Assembly: GCA_049302575.1 (NCBI GenBank)
Contig: JBAQMG010000096.1
Coordinates: 1-8,026 of the forward strand
Direction of reading: 5' to 3'
Source of the DNA: JBAQMG01 sp049302575
GTDB lineage: Bacteria; Bacillota; Desulfitobacteriia; Desulfitobacteriales; Desulfitobacteriaceae
Length of the DNA stretch: 8,026 nucleotides
In this document: one piece after another, positions 1 through 5,267 of the stretch
How positions within the stretch are numbered: position 1 is the stretch's first letter
Layout of the letters: each line of letters opens with the position of its first letter
Program-made: the position numbers and the translations under genes
Notes under the pieces: generated by a model
Told to the model about the DNA's origin: nothing
The model's database searches: none
Seen by the model: only the letters and a program-made list of their open reading frames with translations

Positions 1-123
1 TTTGCCTCCAGCTTCCTTTGGATTCCCCTCGCGGTGGACACCCTTGCTCTTGGCTAATGGTTGGCAACTACAAGCCCCCATAGTGGACTTTCACCACCGA
101 GTTAATCGTCATGCGTGGCGCAC
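1..123 (-). mobile_element. Group II intron, 5' end (partial, runs off left edge)
   Basis: Read on the minus strand from 123, the sequence begins GTGCGCC, matching the GUGYG 5' end of group II introns. It continues with GGTGAAAGTCC (plus positions 85-95) and, at 16-1, GGAAGCTGGAGGCAAA, which resembles the domain I start of bacterial group II introns. Only the ribozyme's 5' portion is present. The intron-encoded reverse transcriptase/maturase and the 3' end (domains V and VI) would lie left of position 1. No protein is encoded in this part. The upstream exon ends TTATTTTAT directly after a hairpin, so the intron lies just 3' of a terminator in the same orientation, as class C introns do. Recognition is by motif memory rather than by alignment. 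The group II call is fairly secure, while the class is inferred from the insertion site only. Confidence 0.72.
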
Positions 124-160
124 ATAAAATAACTAGGGTGATCAAGGTGATACCCTAGCT
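124..160 (-). terminator. Rho-independent-type terminator abutting the intron
   Basis: On the minus strand CTAGGGT (158-152) pairs with ACCCTAG (139-133). An inner stem ATCA (151-148) pairs with TGAT (144-141) around a three-base CCT loop, with C140 bulged, giving 11 base pairs. The T-rich tail TTATTTTAT (132-124) follows immediately, and the intron begins at the next base. It would end transcripts coming from the Spo0E-like gene about 190 bases upstream. It probably also served as the intron's insertion target. Confidence 0.7.
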
Positions 161-349
161 ATCCTCGGCAGAACTCTGCCAGCTGCTCGTGCTGTTTTCC
201 AGCAGCGCGCTCTCCTTCTGGCTGATAAGAGCCAACTATATATATTAACCATAAATTAGCACCCACATTCCTCAAAACTATTTTTACGAGTTTAATGACT
301 ACACCAAATTTGACAATTCCACTCCATTCGTTATTAAGACCGAGTATGA
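161..349 (-). other. Non-coding stretch with three consecutive short hairpins
   Basis: There is no convincing gene between the Spo0E-like stop and the terminator. A 65-codon open frame (356-159) starts at TTG without a ribosome binding site and resembles no family I recognise. The left part is GC-richer than its surroundings and holds three hairpins: TGGCT/AGCCA (219-223 with 230-234), TGCTG/CAGCA (190-194 with 200-204) and GGCAG/CTGCC (167-171 with 176-180). All lie just before the terminator. It could be a structured 3' UTR, a small RNA or a remnant of an older insertion. The rest (235-349) is plain AT-rich DNA. Confidence 0.3.
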
Positions 350-520
350 TTACCAAAAGCTTAACTGTTGGTAACTATTTATCCTATAGTATTGATTAAG
401 TAAGCAATCCAACTGTTGGCTAATCTGAACAACCTCCGGATCTATGAAGTTTCGAGTTACGCCAAATTTATTAAGCCTCTTACGTAATCCCTCAATTCTT
501 TTCAAAAGTTTAATTTCCAT
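350..520 (-). CDS. Spo0E-like aspartyl-phosphate phosphatase (small sporulation regulator)
   Basis: This is a 56-residue protein starting at ATG 520 behind an excellent ribosome binding site (AAGGAGGA, about 528-535, 7 bases upstream). It is charged and helical in character (starting MEIKLLKRIEGLRKRL). It carries SQQLDCLLNQYY at residues 34-45, which matches the Spo0E-family signature S-Q-E-L-D followed by a hydrophobic helix and Tyr. Family members are typically 45-85 residues and fold as a two-helix hairpin. The best-known ones dephosphorylate Spo0A~P and so delay sporulation. The usual Glu of SQELD is Gln here (residue 35 or 36 depending on alignment), and the key Asp38 is kept. A sigma-A-like promoter lies at 554-582. 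The gene appears monocistronic and ends about 190 bases before a terminator. The family call is good, but the actual target (Spo0A or another response regulator) is not shown. Confidence 0.8.
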   Translation of the reverse strand: MEIKLLKRIEGLRKRLNKFGVTRNFIDPEVVQISQQLDCLLNQYYRINSYQQLSFW

Positions 521-553
521 CGAAATTCCTCCTTAAATCAGCTTTCTATAGGA

Positions 554-582
554 ATTTTATTGCTTTTATGCGAAAGTTGCAA
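554..582 (-). promoter_or_regulatory. Sigma-A-like promoter of the Spo0E-like gene
   Basis: On the minus strand TTGCAA (582-577) is separated by exactly 17 bases from TAAAAT (559-554). These match the -35 and -10 consensus at 4 of 6 and 5 of 6 positions. Transcription would start near 547, giving a leader of about 27 bases that contains the AAGGAGGA ribosome binding site. Confidence 0.55.
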
Positions 583-609
583 GAGAATATTACCCATTTA
601 ATTGTAATG

Positions 610-699
610 TTTTGTAGAAATATGGGATTTGATTATAATTTAAAGAATATTATGATTTGTGGACTACTCAAAGAAGGAAATCTGGAAATTTTGTAGAAA
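610..699. repeat. Two copies of TTTTGTAGAAA, near-matches to the Spo0A box
   Basis: The identical 11-mer TTTTGTAGAAA occurs at 610-620 and 689-699, 79 bases apart start to start. It differs by one base from the Spo0A-box form TTTTGTCGAAA (core TGTCGAA). The left copy is about 28 bases upstream of the -35 element of the Spo0E-like gene. The right copy ends 9 bases upstream of the -35 of the CWB2-like gene, a plausible activator position. Binding by Spo0A is inferred, and AT-rich DNA can give such repeats by chance. Confidence 0.3.
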
Positions 700-708
700 G
701 TAAAAATA

Positions 709-737
709 TTCACAATAACAAGATAAGAAAATCTAAT
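709..737 (+). promoter_or_regulatory. Sigma-A-like promoter of the CWB2-like gene
   Basis: TTCACA (709-714) and TCTAAT (732-737) are separated by 17 bases and each match the consensus at 5 of 6 positions. The predicted start near 744 would give a leader of about 80 bases before the ATG at 824. Confidence 0.5.
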
Positions 738-823
738 CCAGACAAATAAGCTTTATTCAAGACTATCTGCATGTATAAAAAGTCATTTGGAACAATAAAT
801 AAATCTGAAAGGAGGGAAATAAG

Positions 824-1231
824 ATGAAGGTTAAAAAGTCTGTTATCCTAGTTTTTGCTTTTGCTATAGTAATTTCCGCAGTCGTTTTCATTGTTTATAA
901 TTCTCTTCAAAGCAGCGGCGACAGAGTCACAATAGTCGGTGCTACTTGGGATCTTCCCACGGGAACAGCAACGGGGATAGACTTCTCTAACCCTAATGAC
1001 CTACAAGATAACATCGAAACGGCTGCTCGTAGTTTGGCCTATGGCGAAAAATTAATCGTCGCTGGTGAAGCCAACGGACCAATTTCTGAAAAAACTTATC
1101 AAGCAATTATCCAACGGGCTAAACTAATTAATCCCAACTTTAAAGGAAGTATCACCCGAATGGGAGGTGTAGACAGGTACGAAACGCAAAAAAAAATTGA
1201 CGATTACCTCAATAAGAAGACGAAAAAGTAG
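824..1231 (+). CDS. Small membrane-anchored protein with a partial cell-wall-binding repeat (CWB2-like)
   Basis: This 135-residue protein starts at ATG 824 behind AAAGGAGGG (808-816). A short Lys-rich N-terminus (MKVKK) is followed by one hydrophobic segment at about residues 7-26, which has no lipobox Cys and so is an uncleaved anchor or a signal peptide. The outer part contains KLIVAGEANGPISEKTYQAI (77-96) and ITRMGGVDRYET (110-121). The latter matches the CWB2 signature R-x-G-G-x-D-R-Y-x-T, and the former resembles the 'GG..aIs..v...l' strand that precedes it. CWB2 proteins normally carry three tandem repeats of about 90 residues and bind wall polymers such as teichoic acid or PSII. Here only the end of one unit and the start of the next are present, ending in a Lys-rich tail (KKTKK). 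It may be a degenerate or minimal family member. Wall binding is not established, but surface location is likely. Confidence 0.7.
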   Translation: MKVKKSVILVFAFAIVISAVVFIVYNSLQSSGDRVTIVGATWDLPTGTATGIDFSNPNDLQDNIETAARSLAYGEKLIVAGEANGPISEKTYQAIIQRAKLINPNFKGSITRMGGVDRYETQKKIDDYLNKKTKK

Positions 1232-1241
1232 TTAAAGAATT

Positions 1242-1282
1242 AAACGGCAAGACTTCCGAAATTCGGAGATCCTGCCGTTTTT
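1242..1282. terminator. Convergent (probably bidirectional) terminator
   Basis: AAACGGCA (1242-1249) pairs with TGCCGTTT (1273-1280). A second stem inside (TCCGA 1255-1259 with TCGGA 1263-1267) continues it with a few mismatches. On the plus strand the stem runs into TTTTT (1278-1282) just after the CWB2-like gene. On the minus strand it is followed by TTTAATTCTTT, 41 bases beyond the oppF stop, so it can also serve the opp operon. Confidence 0.75.
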
Positions 1283-1323
1283 GTCATTTAAGCAATTCTA
1301 ACCTATACCACTTTAACTACACT

Positions 1324-2298
1324 CTAAACAAGATGACAAGCGACCCAATGACCGTTTCCCTGCTCGATCAGTTCAGGGGTACTCTGAACACAACCTGCTT
1401 GCACCTTTGGGCAGCGAGTACGAAAATAACAACCTGACGGGGGATCAATTGGGCTGGGCAGGTTTCCCTGCAGGACGATACGCTGACGTCGTGTTTGTAC
1501 TTCAGGATCAGGAATGGGGATTGCCGATAATAAAGCCTGGGTATAAGGATGTAAAGGATTTTCATAAAGAGTAAAGTTGTCTGTTAATTCAACAATGCGG
1601 CCCAAGTACATGACAGCAATTCGATGTGAAATATGCTTTACCATGGAAAGATCGTGGGCAATAAACAAATAGGTTAAACCAAGTTTTTCCTGAAGTTCTT
1701 CCAACATATTGACGATTTGGGCTTGAATCGAAACATCTAAGGCTGAAATAGGTTCATCACAAATAATCAATTTGGGATTAACTGATAAAGCACGGGCTAT
1801 ACCGATACGTTGACGTTGCCCACCTGAGAACTCATGGGGAAAACGATTGGCGTGCTCGTGATTAAGACCTACAGTCTCTAATAATTCGTAAATGCGATCC
1901 GTTCTTTTTTGACCCCTAGCGAGGAGATGAATATCAAGTGCTTCACCTATAATATCGCCAACTGTCATTCGAGGGTTAAGAGAGGCATACGGGTCTTGGA
2001 AAATCATTTGCATATCCCGACGAACAACAAGCATCTCTCTAGCGTTAAAGCCAAGAATATTCTTTCCTTGATACTTTACCGTACCCGAAGTAGGTTCATA
2101 TAAACGAATAATCGTGCGGCCAGTTGTCGTTTTACCACAACCGCTTTCGCCGACTAAGCCAAGTGTTTCACCTTGATACAATTGAAAAGATATCCCGTTT
2201 ACGGCTTGAACCTTCTTATGCTGTCGAGAGAAAATTCCTCCGTCAAGTGGAAAGTGTTTTACTAGGTTTTCAACTTCTAAGATAATTTTAGTATTCAT
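1324..2298 (-). CDS. oppF: Oligopeptide/dipeptide ABC transporter ATP-binding protein OppF
   Basis: This is the second ATPase of the peptide importer, working on the cytoplasmic face as a heterodimer with OppD. In its 324 residues the nucleotide-binding motifs occur in order: Walker A GESGCGKTT (50-58), Q-loop Q101 in QDPYASLNPR, signature FSGGQRQR (157-164), Walker B LIICDEP (177-183) and the switch His215 (AHD). The C-terminal oligopeptide-transporter extension follows (NPLHPYTQALL at 247-257), with four Cys (290, 296, 303, 321) in the spacing typical of this family, where they can hold a 4Fe-4S cluster. The length matches OppF/DppF. The ATG overlaps the oppD stop in ATGA (2295-2298), implying translational coupling, and AGGGGGA lies just upstream. 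Order and the 'LxLVGESGCGKTTxGR' style favour OppF over OppD. Opp versus Dpp specificity cannot be decided. Confidence 0.93.
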   Translation of the reverse strand: MNTKIILEVENLVKHFPLDGGIFSRQHKKVQAVNGISFQLYQGETLGLVGESGCGKTTTGRTIIRLYEPTSGTVKYQGKNILGFNAREMLVVRRDMQMIFQDPYASLNPRMTVGDIIGEALDIHLLARGQKRTDRIYELLETVGLNHEHANRFPHEFSGGQRQRIGIARALSVNPKLIICDEPISALDVSIQAQIVNMLEELQEKLGLTYLFIAHDLSMVKHISHRIAVMYLGRIVELTDNFTLYENPLHPYTQALLSAIPIPDPEVQTRRQRIVLQGNLPSPIDPPSGCYFRTRCPKVQAGCVQSTPELIEQGNGHWVACHLV

Positions 2299-3308
2299 CC
2301 CTGATTCCCCCTATCATTGAGGACAGCTTTCGGTGCCTGAGGATGAAGAAGCCAACAAGCCGCTTGGTGTCCCGGATTTATTTCTGTGACTTCAGGGGGC
2401 TGTTCGGCACAAATTTTCATTGCGTGTGAACAGCGAGCCATGAAGCCACATCCAACAGACGGGTTTAATAAATCAGGCGGTGTACCAGGGATTGGAGTAA
2501 GCTTCGTACGACTCGTAGCATCGATGCGTGGTACACTATTTAACAACCCCCAAGTATAAGGATGCTGAGAAGCTTTAAAGATATCTTGAACTGTTCCGTT
2601 TTCGACAATTTTACCCCCATACATGACGATAATCCTCGAACACAGCCCTGCGACAACACCTAGGTCATGAGTAATTATAACAATTGAAATGTTGATTTTT
2701 TGTTTCAAATCTATCAGCAATTCTAACATTTGAGCTAAAATAGTAACATCCAAAGCTGTAGTCGGTTCGTCGGCAATCAATAATTTGGGATTGCATAGCA
2801 AGGCCATGGCAATCATCACTCTTTGGCGCATCCCTCCAGAAAATTCGTGAGGATATTGTTTTAAGCGGTGTGGGGCATTAGCTATACCCACCATCTCCAA
2901 ATACTCCTCCGCTCGTTTCATAGCTTCCCATTTCCCAAGCTCCTCATGCCTTTGCAGAACTTCCGTCATTTGAAGTCCTATCGTTAAAACTGGGTTCAAG
3001 GAAGTCAGCGGATCCTGAAAGATCATCCCAATAGATTTTCCCCGGATGTCAGACATTTCTCTCTCGGAAAGTTTTACTAAGTCTTGCCCCAGAAAACGTA
3101 TTTGTCCGCCGACAATTTTACCAGTTGGGTTAGGAATAAGTCGCATCACTGATTGAACTGTTACAGATTTACCGCAACCTGATTCGCCTACAATACCAAG
3201 AGCTTCCCCTTCATCAACATAAAAGCTCACATTGGATACCGCTCTGACTTCCCCCGCATAAGTGAAAAAAGAGGTGCTTAAGTTATCTACTTTTAATAAA
3301 TGCTGCAC
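2295..3308 (-). CDS. oppD: Oligopeptide/dipeptide ABC transporter ATP-binding protein OppD
   Basis: This is the first ATPase of the importer. The open frame extends to 3350, but a GTG at 3308 has a perfect ribosome binding site (AGGAGG, 3317-3322, 8 bases away) and is followed by QHLLKVDNLSTSF, the normal family N-terminus. The 14 extra residues lie inside oppC. With this start the protein has 337 residues. Motifs are Walker A GESGCGKS (41-48), Q-loop Q98 (FQDPLTSLNP), signature SGGMRQR (157-163), Walker B LLIADEP (176-182) and His214 (THD). The C-terminal region has QHPYTWGLL (248-256), the substrate-class motif GTPPDLLNP (275-283) and Cys 287, 293, 300 and 318, a probable 4Fe-4S quartet. 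Its ribosome binding site touches the oppC stop, and its stop overlaps the oppF start, so the three genes are surely cotranscribed. Confidence 0.93.
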   Translation of the reverse strand: MQHLLKVDNLSTSFFTYAGEVRAVSNVSFYVDEGEALGIVGESGCGKSVTVQSVMRLIPNPTGKIVGGQIRFLGQDLVKLSEREMSDIRGKSIGMIFQDPLTSLNPVLTIGLQMTEVLQRHEELGKWEAMKRAEEYLEMVGIANAPHRLKQYPHEFSGGMRQRVMIAMALLCNPKLLIADEPTTALDVTILAQMLELLIDLKQKINISIVIITHDLGVVAGLCSRIIVMYGGKIVENGTVQDIFKASQHPYTWGLLNSVPRIDATSRTKLTPIPGTPPDLLNPSVGCGFMARCSHAMKICAEQPPEVTEINPGHQAACWLLHPQAPKAVLNDRGNQG

Positions 3309-3316
3309 AGTTCGCT

Positions 3317-3322
3317 CCTCCT
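3317..3322 (-). promoter_or_regulatory. Ribosome binding site that fixes the oppD start
   Basis: AGGAGG on the minus strand lies 8 bases before GTG 3308 and overlaps the oppC stop codon (3322-3324) by one base. The upstream ATG at 3350 has no comparable site and would encode 14 residues unlike the family. Confidence 0.75.
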
Positions 3323-4233
3323 TACTTTCGCATTTTCGGGTCAAAGGCATCTCTTAGTCCATCTCCGACGAAGTTAAACGCCATCATTAATAAGGCAATC
3401 ATCACAGCTGGAAAGATTAGAGCATACGGATATGACGGAATATTCATTCTCCCAGCAGAAGTCATTGAGCCAAGACTAACCAGCGGTGCTTGAACACCTA
3501 GTCCAATAAAGCTAAGAAAGGCTTCCATAAAAATTGCAGCTGGGATTTGTAAAGCAGCGACAATAATTATTGGTCCGATACTGTTCGGGAGCAGGTGTTT
3601 AAACAATATTCTTTTTGTGTCAGCCCCTAAAGTTCGAGCTGCCAGAACGAATTCCTGCTCACGTAGAGTTAGTATTTGTCCCCTGACTATACGGGCCATA
3701 GGTACCCAGTTAACTAGCCCTAAGACAATAAAAACATTCCGTAAACCGACACCAAAGGTAACCATCAATAAAATAACATAAATTAAATCTGGTATACTAA
3801 AAATTATATCAATCATACGCTGCATGAAATTATCTAGTCTACCGCCCAAATAACCGGATATTCCGCCATAAAAAATCCCAATAGTTAGGTTTATAGCGAC
3901 AGAGCCGAAGCCAATCAATAAGGAAATTCGGGTACCGTACATCGACCTGCTTAAGATATCTCGACCCAGTTCGTCTGTACCAAAAGGATGTACCCAACTT
4001 GGGAAAAGGTAATTCGCCCTTAAATTATTGCTGGCATAATCAAACTGGGAAAAGAATGGGCCTATCACAGCAAAGAGAGTGATAAGAGAAAGTACAACAA
4101 GTCCCCCAATAGCTAAGGGGTTTTTACGGAAACGCCGCCAGGCATCTTGCCCTAACGTTGTACTTGGTCGATTAATGACTTCTGCCCTAAAACCTCGTTG
4201 CAGGGGAGAAAAAGAATCAGCTGATAGACCCAC
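3322..4233 (-). CDS. oppC: Oligopeptide/dipeptide ABC transporter permease OppC
   Basis: This is an inner-membrane permease that forms the translocation channel with OppB. It has 303 residues and starts at GTG 4233 behind AGGGGGA, 2 bases after the oppB stop. The N-terminal cytoplasmic region (WRRFRKNPLAIGG at 32-44) and first membrane helix (about 42-63) are the OppC_N pattern. The next segment HPFGTDELGRDILSR (82-96) is a hallmark of OppC/DppC. Further hydrophobic segments lie at about 104-126, 148-172, 218-240 and 271-290. The ATPase-contacting EAA loop is at about 194-214 (AARTLGADTKRILFKH), and the C-terminus GDGLRDAFDPKMRK (290-303) is also typical. Length and order are normal, and nothing is missing. 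Confidence 0.93.
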   Translation of the reverse strand: MGLSADSFSPLQRGFRAEVINRPSTTLGQDAWRRFRKNPLAIGGLVVLSLITLFAVIGPFFSQFDYASNNLRANYLFPSWVHPFGTDELGRDILSRSMYGTRISLLIGFGSVAINLTIGIFYGGISGYLGGRLDNFMQRMIDIIFSIPDLIYVILLMVTFGVGLRNVFIVLGLVNWVPMARIVRGQILTLREQEFVLAARTLGADTKRILFKHLLPNSIGPIIIVAALQIPAAIFMEAFLSFIGLGVQAPLVSLGSMTSAGRMNIPSYPYALIFPAVMIALLMMAFNFVGDGLRDAFDPKMRK

Positions 4234-4235
4234 AA

Positions 4236-5168
4236 CTAGTCCCCCTTTCGTCCCGTAAGTTTAATACGCGGATCAACCATGGTATAAGCTATATCTACCA
4301 AAAGATTAAAGGTCACGAGCAAGGTTGCGAACAAAATAGTTGTGCCCATTATGACTGGATAATCTCGGTTACCAATACTGGTCACAAATAATTGGCCAAT
4401 ACCCGGGATGTTAAAAACGTATTCAACAACAAAATTACCAGTTAAAATATAGGCAAAAAAGGGGCCTAAAAACGTTACAACAGGAAGCAAGGCGTTTTTT
4501 AAAGCATGCCGTAAAATTATTAGATAACCCGGTAATCCCTTGGCTTTAGCTGTCTGGATATAATCCTGGTTTAAAACCTCCAACATACTAGCTCGGGTGA
4601 GTCGCGTGATCTGGGCAATTGGATAGGCGCTTAACGCTATAGCAGGTAAAACTAGATTCTTTGCTTCCCCCCAACCAATCGGAGGAAACCAATGGGTTTT
4701 GTAGCCCACATAGTATTGCAAAAAAGTGGCTAACACAAAACTCGGAACTGAAACACCGATAGTAGCCAGAAAGGTAGCGATATAGTCGAGAGTTTTATTC
4801 TGTTTAAGAGCAGCAATAATCCCCATCGTTATACCCCCAACCAGTGCTAGGACGGTTGCTAAAAGCCCTAAAATAGCAGTTTTAGGAAGTCCTTCTCGAA
4901 ATAAATCATTAACAGTCCGACCTTGGTAACGGAAAGTTGGACCGAAATTAAAGTGTACTATGTTTTTAAGATAATCAATATATTGCTTAAATAAAGGATC
5001 ATTGAGATGATACCGCTCATTGATATTTGCCATTATGGCCGGTGGTAAGACCCTTTCGGAAGAAAACGGGCCCCCAGGAATAGAATGCATTAAAAAAAAC
5101 GTAAGGGTAACCACAAACCATACCACAAAAAAGGCTGAAACAATCCGATTCAACAAGTATCGAGCCAT
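4236..5168 (-). CDS. oppB: Oligopeptide/dipeptide ABC transporter permease OppB
   Basis: This is the partner permease of OppC. It has 310 residues and starts at ATG 5168 with GGGAGGA (5174-5180) 5 bases upstream. The N-terminus MARYLLNRIVSAFFVVW opens the first membrane helix (about 9-29), and FFLMHSIPGGPF (24-35) is the usual OppB/DppB feature. Other hydrophobic segments lie at about 98-120, 131-153, 171-187, 226-246 and 273-294. The EAA loop lies at about 200-225 (YIQTAKAKGLPGYLIILRHA). FNIPGIGQLF (252-261) and the C-terminal VDIAYTMVDPRIK (291-303) are family hallmarks. It is the first gene after the long hairpin that separates it from oppA, and it heads the tightly packed B-C-D-F block. 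Confidence 0.93.
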   Translation of the reverse strand: MARYLLNRIVSAFFVVWFVVTLTFFLMHSIPGGPFSSERVLPPAIMANINERYHLNDPLFKQYIDYLKNIVHFNFGPTFRYQGRTVNDLFREGLPKTAILGLLATVLALVGGITMGIIAALKQNKTLDYIATFLATIGVSVPSFVLATFLQYYVGYKTHWFPPIGWGEAKNLVLPAIALSAYPIAQITRLTRASMLEVLNQDYIQTAKAKGLPGYLIILRHALKNALLPVVTFLGPFFAYILTGNFVVEYVFNIPGIGQLFVTSIGNRDYPVIMGTTILFATLLVTFNLLVDIAYTMVDPRIKLTGRKGD

Positions 5169-5199
5169 AAACGTCCTCCCTTAGCTCATGGAAGTCCCC

Positions 5200-5258
5200 G
5201 TTTATGGTAGGGTAAAGAGGCAAGTCATAATAACTTGCCTCTTTACCCTACCATAAAC
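5200..5258. repeat. Perfect 26-bp inverted repeat (hairpin) between oppA and oppB
   Basis: The left arm 5200-5225 is exactly complementary to the right arm 5233-5258, with a 7-base loop (CATAATA). The hairpin begins 9 bases after the oppA stop. On the minus strand it is followed by GGGGACTTCC, not a U-tract, so it does not look like a classical intrinsic terminator. Such hairpins after a binding-protein gene commonly protect the upstream mRNA from 3' exonucleases or cause partial termination, making more binding protein than permease. That role is inferred here. Confidence 0.85.
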
Positions 5259-5267
5259 AATAACTTA

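Larger units (their letters stand above)
521..823. other. Divergent intergenic region between the Spo0E-like and CWB2-like genes
   Basis: This 303-base AT-rich spacer contains no credible coding frame. It holds the Spo0E-like gene's promoter and ribosome binding site at its left end, two copies of TTTTGTAGAAA (610-620 and 689-699), a promoter candidate for the rightward gene (709-737), and that gene's ribosome binding site AAAGGAGGG (808-816). The arrangement suggests two divergent, possibly co-regulated promoters. Confidence 0.6.

Noticed and set aside
159..356. 65-codon minus-strand open frame between the Spo0E-like gene and the terminator
   Set aside because: It starts at TTG without a ribosome binding site, overlaps the Spo0E-like stop, ends inside the terminator region, and its translation resembles no family I know. 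The underlying DNA is better explained as hairpin-rich non-coding sequence.
1368..1565. Minus-strand open frame inside oppF
   Set aside because: It lies in another frame of the well-supported oppF gene, with no own signals.
1909..2103. Plus-strand open frame opposite oppF
   Set aside because: It is antisense to the conserved ATPase core of oppF, and the protein shows no recognisable features.
5017..5223. Minus-strand open frame overlapping the oppB start and the hairpin
   Set aside because: It is in a different frame from oppB, its beginning runs through one arm of the inverted repeat, and it has no family resemblance.
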